This document shows, piece by piece, positions 25,829 through 33,618 of a stretch of DNA of 64,000 bases. Origin of the DNA: Patiriisocius_A hiemis (GTDB taxonomy: Bacteria > Bacteroidota > Bacteroidia > Flavobacteriales > Flavobacteriaceae); NCBI RefSeq assembly GCF_031846325.1, contig NZ_JAVRHZ010000004.1, positions 1 to 64,000 on the forward strand, written 5' to 3'. Position 1 is the first letter of the stretch. Every line of letters starts with the position of its first letter. The position numbers were made by a program, and so were the translations under genes. The notes under the pieces are model-generated. The model saw only the letters and a program-made list of their open reading frames with translations. It was not told the origin of the DNA and did not search any database.

Positions 25829-26112
25829 CCCTATTATTTTCCAATTTGTTTTTAAACCTAAGAGCTTTAAGTATATTGTTTAATGAATATTTAATTTTAA
25901 TCTATAAAGCGCATCAATTACCGTTTAAAAACTATCAATTCACTATATTTATAACGTAAAAATCATAAATAATTGATTATTAATAATTTATAAGTTTGTT
26001 TTTTAGTAGTAAATATCTTACTTTACGATTTATTATTTTACTCATATACTTATTCATTTCGTAATAAGTATTTCCGCAAGTTTCTATCCCCATAGTTTGC
26101 AACATTATTGTT
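25829..26112. other. AT-rich intergenic region before the FIST gene
   Basis: No gene seen. Between usp and FIST there are 352 bp without a coding region in total. This part holds a perfect inverted repeat, ATACTTATT (26046-26054) and AATAAGTAT (26063-26071), with an 8-nt spacer and 42 bp from the FIST start. No exact TAnnTTTG was found. Confidence 0.5.
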
Positions 26113-27243
26113 ATGGAGGTAGTACAACAAACATTAATAGAAAGTTCTTGGCACAGTCAGTTAGAAAAATTGACCATGGAGCCATCTATTATCCTTTTAT
26201 TTATATCTCCTCTATTTCCTGATAAAGAAGAAGTTCTTACTTATTTAACCAAGAAATTTCCAAAGGCATCAATTACTGGTTGCTCTACAGCTGGAGAAAT
26301 ATCTAATGTTTCTGTAACAGACAGAACAATATCATTTACAGCAATTAAATTCAATAAAATCACTCATAAGAAGGTTGCTGTTCCTCTAAATAAAATTGAA
26401 AACTCTTTTAAAAGTGGTGTTAACTTAGGAAATAAACTCCTTCATAAGGATTTAAAACATATTCTTTTGTTTAGCGATGGCTTAAACGTTAATGGTGCAG
26501 ACTTAATTTCTGGATTAAAATCTGTTATTAATTCAACAAGCGTAACAGGAGGATTGGCTGCAGATGGTCCAGATTTTAAAAAGACTTTTGTTGTAAATAA
26601 TAATAAACTTCAAGAAAAAACTATTGTAGGTATTGGATTGTATGGTGATTCCTTAAAAGTTGGGTTTGGATCTAAAGGGGGTTGGGATAGTTTTGGTATT
26701 GAGCGTTTAGTCACTAAATCTGAAAAGAATATACTTTTTGAACTTGACCACACTCCAGCCCTTGATGTATACAAATCTTATTTGGGTGATAAGGCTAAAG
26801 ACCTTCCTTCTTCGGGATTATTGTTTCCACTAAGCATGCGTACAACTATTAACAAAGAACCTATAGTAAGAACAATATTAAGTGTTGATGAAAAAAATAA
26901 GAGTTTAACTTTTGCAGGTAATATCCCAAAAGGTGCCTATGTAAGATTAATGAAGGCTAATGTTGATAGACTAATAAATGGAGCTGAAACCTCTGCTGAA
27001 ATTGCAAATAAATCGAATAATTATACTCCTGCATTAGCTATACTAATTAGTTGTGTAGGAAGAAGGCTTGTTCTTAAACAGCTTGTAGAAGAAGAAATAG
27101 AATCTGTTAGAGATGTCTTAGGAAGTGAAACTAAGATAACAGGGTTTTATTCCTATGGAGAGATTGCTCCTTTTGGAGAGTTTTCAGCATGTGAGCTCCA
27201 TAATCAAACAATGACAATAACTACTTTAACTGAAGAGGTATGA
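26113..27243 (+). CDS. FIST-domain sensor protein
   Basis: 376 residues: FIST_N (about 30-220, with GCSTAGEIS and SVTGGLAADG) followed by FIST_C (about 225-360, with GFYSYGEIAPFG at its end). FIST proteins are thought to bind small ligands such as amino acids and feed signal transduction. The stop overlaps the ATG of a hybrid kinase by 4 bp, so the two very likely form a ligand-sensing pair. No signal peptide, so cytoplasmic. Confidence 0.88.
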   Translation: MEVVQQTLIESSWHSQLEKLTMEPSIILLFISPLFPDKEEVLTYLTKKFPKASITGCSTAGEISNVSVTDRTISFTAIKFNKITHKKVAVPLNKIENSFKSGVNLGNKLLHKDLKHILLFSDGLNVNGADLISGLKSVINSTSVTGGLAADGPDFKKTFVVNNNKLQEKTIVGIGLYGDSLKVGFGSKGGWDSFGIERLVTKSEKNILFELDHTPALDVYKSYLGDKAKDLPSSGLLFPLSMRTTINKEPIVRTILSVDEKNKSLTFAGNIPKGAYVRLMKANVDRLINGAETSAEIANKSNNYTPALAILISCVGRRLVLKQLVEEEIESVRDVLGSETKITGFYSYGEIAPFGEFSACELHNQTMTITTLTEEV

Positions 27244-28985
27244 GAAGTAAAGAGATACATAGATTGCTAAAAAGGCAATTAGCAAAGACTAATGACGAAA
27301 AGGTTACTTGTAGTGATAGTGCTACTGGCTTATTAGACCAGGTTAATGAAGCATATCATAGTTTTGATAAAGATATTCTACATCTAGAAAATATACTAGA
27401 ACAAAGCTCTAAAGAGCTTTTTAAAGCCAATCAAGCCTTAAAACAGGAAGTAGATTTTTCACTTACTAGGCTTGAGTACATAGTAAAAAACATTAAGGGT
27501 GTTTTATTTCAATTAGATAAGGACGGGCGCTTTATTTATTTAAGTCCTGCTTGGAAGGATTTAACAGGTCTTTCAGTACTAAAATCATTAAACGCAAAGT
27601 ATTCTTCATTTTTGGTTGGTGATAATGAGTCTGAAAAGAAAAAAATTGAACGTTTATTTAACTTAAAAAAGAAAAATAAACAAACTGTCTTAAAATTTAT
27701 AAATCAAAATGAAGAAATAAAGTATATAGAAGTTTCTATTGCTCATAGATATGATGACGGCGGGAAAAGTATTGGAAGCATAGGAACTTTTACAGATGTC
27801 ACTAAACTAAAGGAAACACAATTAAAATTAAAAAGAGCCAATAAGGCAAAGAATGAATTTATGGCAAAAATGTCTCATGATATGAGAACGCCATTAAACT
27901 CATTGATTGGTTTGTCTAATCTCTTGTTAATGGAGCCACATCTTAAAGAGCAAGAAGAAAGTTTAAATGCTTTATTGTTTTCTGCGAAGCATTTATTAGA
28001 CCTTATAGATGGAATATTAGATTTTAATAAAATAGAGGCCAAAAATATAAACTTCGAGAAAAAGGAGTTTAGTCTAAACTATTTATTAGAAATCTTTAGA
28101 AGAAACTTCCAATTTCAAGCTCATGAGAAAAATATTGACTTTCAAATAAATAAAATTGGCGTTATCCCCAACATGGTAATTGGAGATAGTATTCGTTTAT
28201 CTCAAATAATAAATAACTTACTTAGCAACGCTTTAAAATTCACCAATCAAGGTAAGATAGGGATTAATGTATCTCAAGTTTCAAGTACTCATAATAAATC
28301 AATAATTCGTTTTCAAGTTTTTGATACTGGGATTGGAATTGCAAAAGAAGAACAACGCAAGATTTTTAAGAAATTTAAGCAAGGTGCTAGTTCTAAAACA
28401 GATTTGAATCCTGGTGCTGGTCTTGGACTTTCTATATGTAAAGAGTTACTCAAACTTCAAGGAAGTACTCTAAAAGTGATTAGTGAGCTTGGTGAAGGAG
28501 CTGTGTTTCAATTTGATTTAGAATATACCACTAGGCATTCTCACTTAGCAAGCAAAAAAGCAGAAACCCCTCAAGTAGATTATTCAAACTTAAAAACCAA
28601 TATTCTTGTCGTAGAAGACAACAAGCTTAATGTTTTTGTTTTAAGTAATTTTTTAAAGAAATGGGGCGCTAATTTTGAAGTTGTTGAAAATGGATTAGAA
28701 GCTGTCAAAGAAGTTTCTAATAATAATTACGATGTAGTGTTGATGGATTTAGAGATGCCGGTAATGAACGGGTACCAAGCAACAAAAAAAATACGTTTAA
28801 TGTCAGACATAGATAAACGCGAAACTCCAATAATAGCTTTAACAGCTTCAGCATCAAATAAAGTTAAAAATGATGCTATAAAGGCAGGTGTAGATGAGTT
28901 TTTAACAAAACCCTTTAATCCCGAAGAGTTGTATCATATTTTAAAACAACATGAGCCAGTATACTTCTCTAAAGATATTATTTGA
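27240..28985 (+). CDS. PAS-containing hybrid histidine kinase partnered with FIST
   Basis: 581 residues, no membrane span. N-terminal coiled region (about 35-75), PAS domain (about 76-190), HisKA with phospho-acceptor His213 in MSHDMRTPLN, HATPase with NNLLSNALKFT, DTGIGIA and GAGLGLSI, and a C-terminal receiver (about 455-575) with DVVLMDLEMPVMNG. No DNA-binding output domain, so it must signal to another protein. Translationally coupled to the FIST gene, which probably supplies the input. Confidence 0.92.
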   Translation: MRSKEIHRLLKRQLAKTNDEKVTCSDSATGLLDQVNEAYHSFDKDILHLENILEQSSKELFKANQALKQEVDFSLTRLEYIVKNIKGVLFQLDKDGRFIYLSPAWKDLTGLSVLKSLNAKYSSFLVGDNESEKKKIERLFNLKKKNKQTVLKFINQNEEIKYIEVSIAHRYDDGGKSIGSIGTFTDVTKLKETQLKLKRANKAKNEFMAKMSHDMRTPLNSLIGLSNLLLMEPHLKEQEESLNALLFSAKHLLDLIDGILDFNKIEAKNINFEKKEFSLNYLLEIFRRNFQFQAHEKNIDFQINKIGVIPNMVIGDSIRLSQIINNLLSNALKFTNQGKIGINVSQVSSTHNKSIIRFQVFDTGIGIAKEEQRKIFKKFKQGASSKTDLNPGAGLGLSICKELLKLQGSTLKVISELGEGAVFQFDLEYTTRHSHLASKKAETPQVDYSNLKTNILVVEDNKLNVFVLSNFLKKWGANFEVVENGLEAVKEVSNNNYDVVLMDLEMPVMNGYQATKKIRLMSDIDKRETPIIALTASASNKVKNDAIKAGVDEFLTKPFNPEELYHILKQHEPVYFSKDII

Positions 28986-29034
28986 TTTTTACAGAAATAC
29001 TTTTATTGTAAGCTAGTATGACTTATTTTTAAAG

Positions 29035-29550
29035 ATGCTAAACCTTGAAAATTACATTCGAGATATTCCTGATTTCCCAAAACATGGAGTTGTTTTTAAA
29101 GATATTACTCCCTTGTTAGCAAATAAAGAAGCTTTGGTTAGCTGCACAACTGCCTTACTTAACTTAACTGAAAATCAAAAAATTGATAAAGTAGTAGGGA
29201 TAGAAAGCAGAGGATTCTTTTTTGCTACTTCACTTGCCCAGCATTTAAATGCCGGTTTTGTCCCTATTAGAAAGCCAGGAAAACTACCTTTTGAAACGTT
29301 AAAACAACCCTACACCTTAGAATATGGTATGGATGCATTAGAAATACATGAAGATGCTATCTCAAAAGGGGATAAGGTATTACTACATGATGATGTGCTA
29401 GCTACTGGTGGTACAGCAAGTGCCGCTTGTAAACTTATTGAAAAACTTGGAGGTGAAATTGTACAATGTAATTTTTTAATTGAGTTAGAGTTTCTAAAAG
29501 GAGCTAGTAAGTTGAGAAAATATGATGTAAGATCATTACTTACATATTAA
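29035..29550 (+). CDS. apt: adenine phosphoribosyltransferase
   Basis: Salvages adenine to AMP with PRPP. 171 residues, typical. VVGIESRGFFFA and VPIRKPGKLPFET are family signatures; the PRPP loop is VLLHDDVLATGGT. Its stop shares the TTAA at 29547-29550 with the convergent 50-residue gene. Confidence 0.96.
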   Translation: MLNLENYIRDIPDFPKHGVVFKDITPLLANKEALVSCTTALLNLTENQKIDKVVGIESRGFFFATSLAQHLNAGFVPIRKPGKLPFETLKQPYTLEYGMDALEIHEDAISKGDKVLLHDDVLATGGTASAACKLIEKLGGEIVQCNFLIELEFLKGASKLRKYDVRSLLTY

Positions 29551-29699
29551 TCTAATGCATTTTTAGTAACCCATAATCGATATCCAAATAATACTTTTTG
29601 AAGTTTAGTAAGTTTTGCTATATCAACTCCTTTTTTGGTTAAGCTAGGTAAAATTGCTTTGTTGATTTTTGCTAACATTTTAAAAAATTGCTTCTTCAT
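29547..29699 (-). CDS. 50-residue conserved-looking basic protein
   Basis: Below usual length cut-offs. ATG at 29697-29699, TAA at 29547-29549. The protein starts MKKQFFKMLAKINKAILPSL and ends in a GYRLWVTKNALD motif; it is basic and helical with no span. I recall similar short proteins in Flavobacteriaceae, sometimes labelled as SsrA-binding without clear grounds; no function can be given. Its stop codon overlaps that of apt by 3 of 4 bases. Confidence 0.65.
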   Translation of the reverse strand: MKKQFFKMLAKINKAILPSLTKKGVDIAKLTKLQKVLFGYRLWVTKNALD

Positions 29700-29720
29700 T
29701 CTATAAAAATACAAATAAAA

Positions 29721-29746
29721 AATGCCTGTATATTAATACAGGCATT
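29721..29746 (-). terminator. terminator of the blaI-M56 operon
   Basis: Perfect 11-bp arms AATGCCTGTAT and ATACAGGCATT with a 4-nt loop; on the minus strand it is followed by a T run. Confidence 0.85.
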
Positions 29747-29768
29747 CTGATTACAGATTTTAAAAAGG

Positions 29769-31766
29769 CTAATCTATTTCAAGTAGTATAGTTTCAATGG
29801 GCTCTCCATCATCACTACTAACACTAGTGCTGGATTTACTTCCTTTCCCATTCTTAATGTCAACTTTAATTCCAGTTATTTCGCCATTACTATTACGCTT
29901 AACTCTCTTGTAATTAAAGGTAACTCCCTTAGCAGCTAGATTTTTTTTCATTTTAGCTAAAGTTGCATCTGTTGTGTTTTTGTCTATTACAATAGCGTGA
30001 TCACTATTTTTTGTAATTATTTCAATTACCCCATTCTTTCCTTTAGCACCATATTTTTTATCTGCTTTTTTTCCTTTTAAAACAGTTACAGATGCAATAT
30101 CATTAGGGCTAATTTCTTCAATTTCAATTTCTGTTTCGTCTCCATCTATTATAATATATGGATCTGTATTAGAGTCGTCACTTCTTACAATTGCGATTTT
30201 ACGTTTTTTGCCGTCTCTTCCACTCTCTCTAACCTTTGCTCTTGCTGTAGTATATTTTTCTCTAATAACTTTTCTTTCTTCATTCATCTCCTTTCTTCTT
30301 TCTTTCATTTTTTCACGTTTTTCTGAAACCTCCGCTCTTTTTCCTTCTAGCATTCTTCTTCTTTCAACAAATCGTTTCTCAATCTTTTCTAGATTGCCTA
30401 ACAAAACATCTCCACTATCATTCATCACAAAATGAAAATCATCAATACCTTCATTGTCATCACTATTTATATGATAATTGCCACTTTTGCCATTACCATC
30501 ATATTCTAAATGAATAGAAGTAATTTCATTTTTGCTATTTCGCTCTACATCATAATTCATATTTATATCATGTTCTTTTTTAAGCTGTGCCTTTAGTTTA
30601 TCTAACTCTGCATTGGTTGTGTTTTTTGTAACCTTAAATTTTATTTCATTAATAGTCACTTTAGTAGGGGCTGTTATTTTTTTCAGGCTACTATTTTTTT
30701 CAGGCTTTTTAGCTATAACTTCTGTTACTGTGGTATTTTTTCTTTCTTCTGAAGAAGTACTATTAGATACCATCTCTTTATAAGGAGTTACTGTTGCTCC
30801 ATTAGCAATATCTAAAACTACTGAAGGTGCTTCTACAGTTGGCTTATTTTCTGAAGTGCTTTTGATTTCAGAAATTGTTTCAGAAGGAATATACTCTATC
30901 ACCTCTTTTACATTAAAACTAAATAGAAAAATAGCTAGTAATGGAAGAATGATTAACAACTTCCAATTGTTCTTGGGGTTTGATTTACTCTTGTTTAACA
31001 TAATGATTCGTTTTTTTAAAAATGATTGATAAAAATTATTTGTGAGTGCTGGTACAGGTAAGGAGGAAGATGCTCTTACAAGTGCCAGTTGATATTCTTT
31101 TCTAGAATTTACTTGCTGTGCTGTTTCGTTATCTGCAATGTATTCAAGATTAGTTTCAATGCTTTTTTTGTATAGCCATGAGAAGGGGTTTATCCATTGT
31201 ATTGCCCTAGTAATATGGACTAGTAAAATATCTATACTATGCCATTGTCTAGCATGAATTTGCTCATGTGCTAGTATCATCTCTAACTCTTTAGAGTTAT
31301 GTAGTTTAGGGTTATAAACTATATAGTTAAAAAAAGAAAAAGGCGCTGTATTATCATCTATTTTTACAAATGTAAAACGGCCCTTTTTAATCTTTTTGTT
31401 AGTATTGATTAGCTTGAAGAGGGATACTAGCTGGACTACTATTTTAATAAACATGAATAAAAACCCTAAAGCGTAAACTGTTACAGCTATTATAAGCCAA
31501 TCTATCACTACTACCTCTTGAGATGTTTTTATTTCTTCAATAGGTTGCTCAATTAGTACAAATGCAGAATCATCTAGTGGTAATGCTTCAATGTATGTTG
31601 TATAACTAAATGTAAGAAACGGAAGAGTAATAGCTGCTATAACTCCGCCAATTAAAAAGTGTCTATTTGCTTTAAAGTTTACATCCCTTTGTAATATGGT
31701 GTTATAGACTAAATAAAACAAAGCAAGAATCCCAGCCGATTTTAAAACGTATAATAGTATTTCCAT
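29769..31766 (-). CDS. BlaR1-type M56 metallopeptidase with repeated C-terminal modules
   Basis: 665 residues. Four membrane spans (about 8-22, 36-52, 92-116 and, after the protease, 268-285) and zinc motif HEQIH (167-171). The extracytoplasmic part has a 50-residue module twice, about 376-432 and 591-645, each with KNTT(N/D)A.L near its start and RNS..EIT. Between them are an Arg/Lys/Glu-rich coiled coil (about 455-515) and a stretch resembling a TonB plug (SPNDIASVTVLKGK to GVIEIITK, about 553-586). M56 proteases usually cleave the partner BlaI repressor on sensing a signal. Encoded 5 bp after blaI. Confidence 0.88.
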   Translation of the reverse strand: MEILLYVLKSAGILALFYLVYNTILQRDVNFKANRHFLIGGVIAAITLPFLTFSYTTYIEALPLDDSAFVLIEQPIEEIKTSQEVVVIDWLIIAVTVYALGFLFMFIKIVVQLVSLFKLINTNKKIKKGRFTFVKIDDNTAPFSFFNYIVYNPKLHNSKELEMILAHEQIHARQWHSIDILLVHITRAIQWINPFSWLYKKSIETNLEYIADNETAQQVNSRKEYQLALVRASSSLPVPALTNNFYQSFLKKRIIMLNKSKSNPKNNWKLLIILPLLAIFLFSFNVKEVIEYIPSETISEIKSTSENKPTVEAPSVVLDIANGATVTPYKEMVSNSTSSEERKNTTVTEVIAKKPEKNSSLKKITAPTKVTINEIKFKVTKNTTNAELDKLKAQLKKEHDINMNYDVERNSKNEITSIHLEYDGNGKSGNYHINSDDNEGIDDFHFVMNDSGDVLLGNLEKIEKRFVERRRMLEGKRAEVSEKREKMKERRKEMNEERKVIREKYTTARAKVRESGRDGKKRKIAIVRSDDSNTDPYIIIDGDETEIEIEEISPNDIASVTVLKGKKADKKYGAKGKNGVIEIITKNSDHAIVIDKNTTDATLAKMKKNLAAKGVTFNYKRVKRNSNGEITGIKVDIKNGKGSKSSTSVSSDDGEPIETILLEID

Positions 31767-31771
31767 AACCT

Positions 31772-32125
31772 TTACTTGTTTTCTATTATTTCTAAAATTT
31801 CGCGGAGCTCTTTTGCACTAATTTTCTCTTCTTTGGCAAAAAATGAAACCATGCTTTTATAGCTATTGTCAAAATATCGCTGGGTTGCTTGATTCATAAA
31901 TTGTTTAGTATACGCCTCTTTACTAACTATTGGAAAATACTGATGCGTTTTGCCAAAAGCTTGATGTGAAACATATCCTTTTTCTTCTAAGTTTCTTACA
32001 ATAGTTGAAACTGTGTTATAATGATTTTCATTTGGTAGAATGCTAACTATCTCTTTAACAAAGGCCTTTTCAAGCTTCCAGAGCGCTTGCATTACCTCTT
32101 CTTCCTTATTTGTTAATTGTTCCAT
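31772..32125 (-). CDS. BlaI/MecI-family transcriptional repressor
   Basis: 117 residues: N-terminal winged helix (MEQLTNKEEEVMQALWKLEK to NTVSTIVRNLEEKGYV) and a C-terminal dimerisation part. These repressors are inactivated by their partner M56 protease. Three tandem palindromic operators over its own promoter indicate autoregulation of the blaI-M56 operon. There is no beta-lactamase gene here, so the signal and other targets are unknown. Confidence 0.92.
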   Translation of the reverse strand: MEQLTNKEEEVMQALWKLEKAFVKEIVSILPNENHYNTVSTIVRNLEEKGYVSHQAFGKTHQYFPIVSKEAYTKQFMNQATQRYFDNSYKSMVSFFAKEEKISAKELREILEIIENK

Positions 32126-32174
32126 GTTTACTTCCTTTTATGAGAATCTTTTTTATAAAATTGCTTTGTCATAG

Positions 32175-32205
32175 CAAACGTATAACTATTTTTATAGTTT
32201 CACAA
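32175..32205 (-). promoter_or_regulatory. core promoter of blaI-M56
   Basis: On the minus strand a TTG at 32203-32205, a 20-bp spacer and TACGTTTG (32175-32182), a perfect TAnnTTTG. The first operator fills the spacer. Confidence 0.7.
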
Positions 32206-32239
32206 CTATTTTTGTAGTTATATAACTTGTTCTTTAGTT
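32184..32239. promoter_or_regulatory. three tandem BlaI-type operators at 20-bp spacing
   Basis: AACTATTTTTATAGTT (32184-32199), AACTATTTTTGTAGTT (32204-32219) and AACTTGTTCTTTAGTT (32224-32239). All are AACT-n8-AGTT; start-to-start spacing is exactly 20 bp, about two helical turns, placing the dimers on one face. The first overlaps the promoter spacer, the second the -33 box. Confidence 0.75.
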
Positions 32240-32328
32240 ATTTATTGTCTTTTTGTTGATAGAATTCACGTTTCTCTATTCTGAAATCGTAAATCAAATG
32301 CCTATCTTCGTGCAACTAAATTTTATAC

Positions 32329-33279
32329 ATGAGCGTTGTTTTTATTCTATTAGGATTAACACTATTAGTAGTAGGAGGAGAGTTTTTGGTAAGAGCTTCA
32401 GTTGCATTATCTTTTAAGTTGAAGCTCTCTAAAATGGTTATAGGGCTCACAGTTGTTTCTTTTGCAACTTCGGCTCCAGAACTATTAGTAAGTGTAAATG
32501 CTGCACTAGATGGTTTTAGTGATATTTCTTTAGGAAATGTGATAGGGTCTAATGTCGCTAATATTGGACTTGTGTTAGGGGTAACAGCTATTATTGCTCC
32601 ACTAGCAATAGATAAGGACTTTTATAAATTTAATTGGCCTGTGATGATGCTGCTTTCTATAGCATTGTATTTTCTATTAAGTTCGGGAAACCAGTTGGAT
32701 AGGCTAGAAGGTGTTGGTCTTATTGTAATTCTTATAATTTATTTAGTTTTATTAATTGCTAGGGCTAGAAAACAAAGTAGAAGAGGGGTAACCGAAACTG
32801 TAGATGATTCATTATCAAAAGTTACTTCTGTAAAAATTATTATTTGGTTAGTTATCGGTGGTGTTGCGCTTTGGGGTGGTAGTGAGCTACTCGTAAAAGG
32901 AGCTGTAGATTTAGCAACAAGCATGGGAGTTAGTGAACGTGTTATCGCGGTTACTATGATTGCAGTAGGGACTAGTGTGCCTGAGTTGGCTGCTTCGGTA
33001 ATAGCTGCATTAAAAAAAGAAAAGGCATTATCACTAGGAAACTTAATAGGCTCTAATATTTTTAATATTGCTTCTGTTTTAGGTATTACTGCAATTATAC
33101 AACCTATTGATGTTAATAGCCCAGAAGTCTTGTCTAGCGATATTTTTTGGATGATTGGCTTTGCAGCTGTTTTAATTCCACTTGCATTTCTTCCTAAACG
33201 ATTTGAGATTAATCGCATTAAAGGATTACTTATTGTAGTCGCATACTGTATTTTTATAAGTATGGCTTTTATTCAGTAG
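32329..33279 (+). CDS. K+-dependent Ca2+/Na+ exchanger-like protein (YrbG family)
   Basis: 316 residues, about ten membrane spans in two inverted repeats. The repeat signatures are FATSAPELLVS with GNVIGSNVANIGLVLG, and AVGTSVPELAAS with GNLIGSNIFNIASVLG, holding the ion-binding Glu residues. Exchanges calcium for sodium across the inner membrane. Divergent from blaI; it may be affected by the operator array 90 bp away. Confidence 0.92.
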   Translation: MSVVFILLGLTLLVVGGEFLVRASVALSFKLKLSKMVIGLTVVSFATSAPELLVSVNAALDGFSDISLGNVIGSNVANIGLVLGVTAIIAPLAIDKDFYKFNWPVMMLLSIALYFLLSSGNQLDRLEGVGLIVILIIYLVLLIARARKQSRRGVTETVDDSLSKVTSVKIIIWLVIGGVALWGGSELLVKGAVDLATSMGVSERVIAVTMIAVGTSVPELAASVIAALKKEKALSLGNLIGSNIFNIASVLGITAIIQPIDVNSPEVLSSDIFWMIGFAAVLIPLAFLPKRFEINRIKGLLIVVAYCIFISMAFIQ

Positions 33280-33618
33280 TAAGTCCCAGTCTAAGTTCAC
33301 AATTGCAGTTAACAGTTTTGGTATTATTAGTTACAATTAAAACCCTATTTTCTAATCACCCAGTTATCCAATTGCCTAACTCCAATCGTTCATATTCTAA
33401 TAGCGTAGCGAGTCCATTTTCTATGTTCTTAAAACTAAGCTATTCAAGTTTTTCTTCTTCTCTTTTTTTTAGAATTTGATTTTTGAGTAAAAAAAGGGGG
33501 TTATTAACACAAAAACCTAATTTATTGATAACTTAACATAAAAAAACAGGGGGTGCAAATTAAAATAGCATACTTTTGTGCTTTAAATTTGTAAAAAAAT
33601 CACTTAAAAAGTACAAAA
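33280..33618. other. 339-bp gene-free region upstream of glnN
   Basis: No open frame of note. It ends in the glnN promoter (TACTTTTG, 33571-33578). Two GGGGGT hexamers (33496-33501 and 33549-33554), 53 bp apart and each behind an A run, stand out in otherwise AT-rich DNA and could bind a regulator. Confidence 0.45.
33571..33578 (+). promoter_or_regulatory. -7 element of glnN
   Basis: TACTTTTG, a perfect TAnnTTTG, 41 bp before the ATG at 33619. Confidence 0.55.

Larger units (their letters stand above)
11601..25830. other. compositionally distinct cbb3 respiration cassette
   Basis: From just after tRNA-Arg to just upstream of the usp gene, the genes are richer in G+C than their surroundings: 20041-20100 (ccoN) has 32 G+C of 60, whereas 1381-1440 (ABC exporter) has 19 of 60. 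All functions belong to micro-oxic respiration and its regulation, and all four internal promoters carry one shared box. Acquisition as a block at a tRNA gene is inferred; I see no integrase, transposase or direct repeat of the tRNA end. Confidence 0.5.

Noticed and set aside
25761..26112. att-type copy of the tRNA-Arg 3' end at the right side of the cassette
   Set aside because: I searched by eye for the T-arm and acceptor sequence and found no match, so no attachment-site pair is claimed.
32739..33218. 159-residue minus-strand frame
   Set aside because: Shadow of the Ca/Na exchanger.
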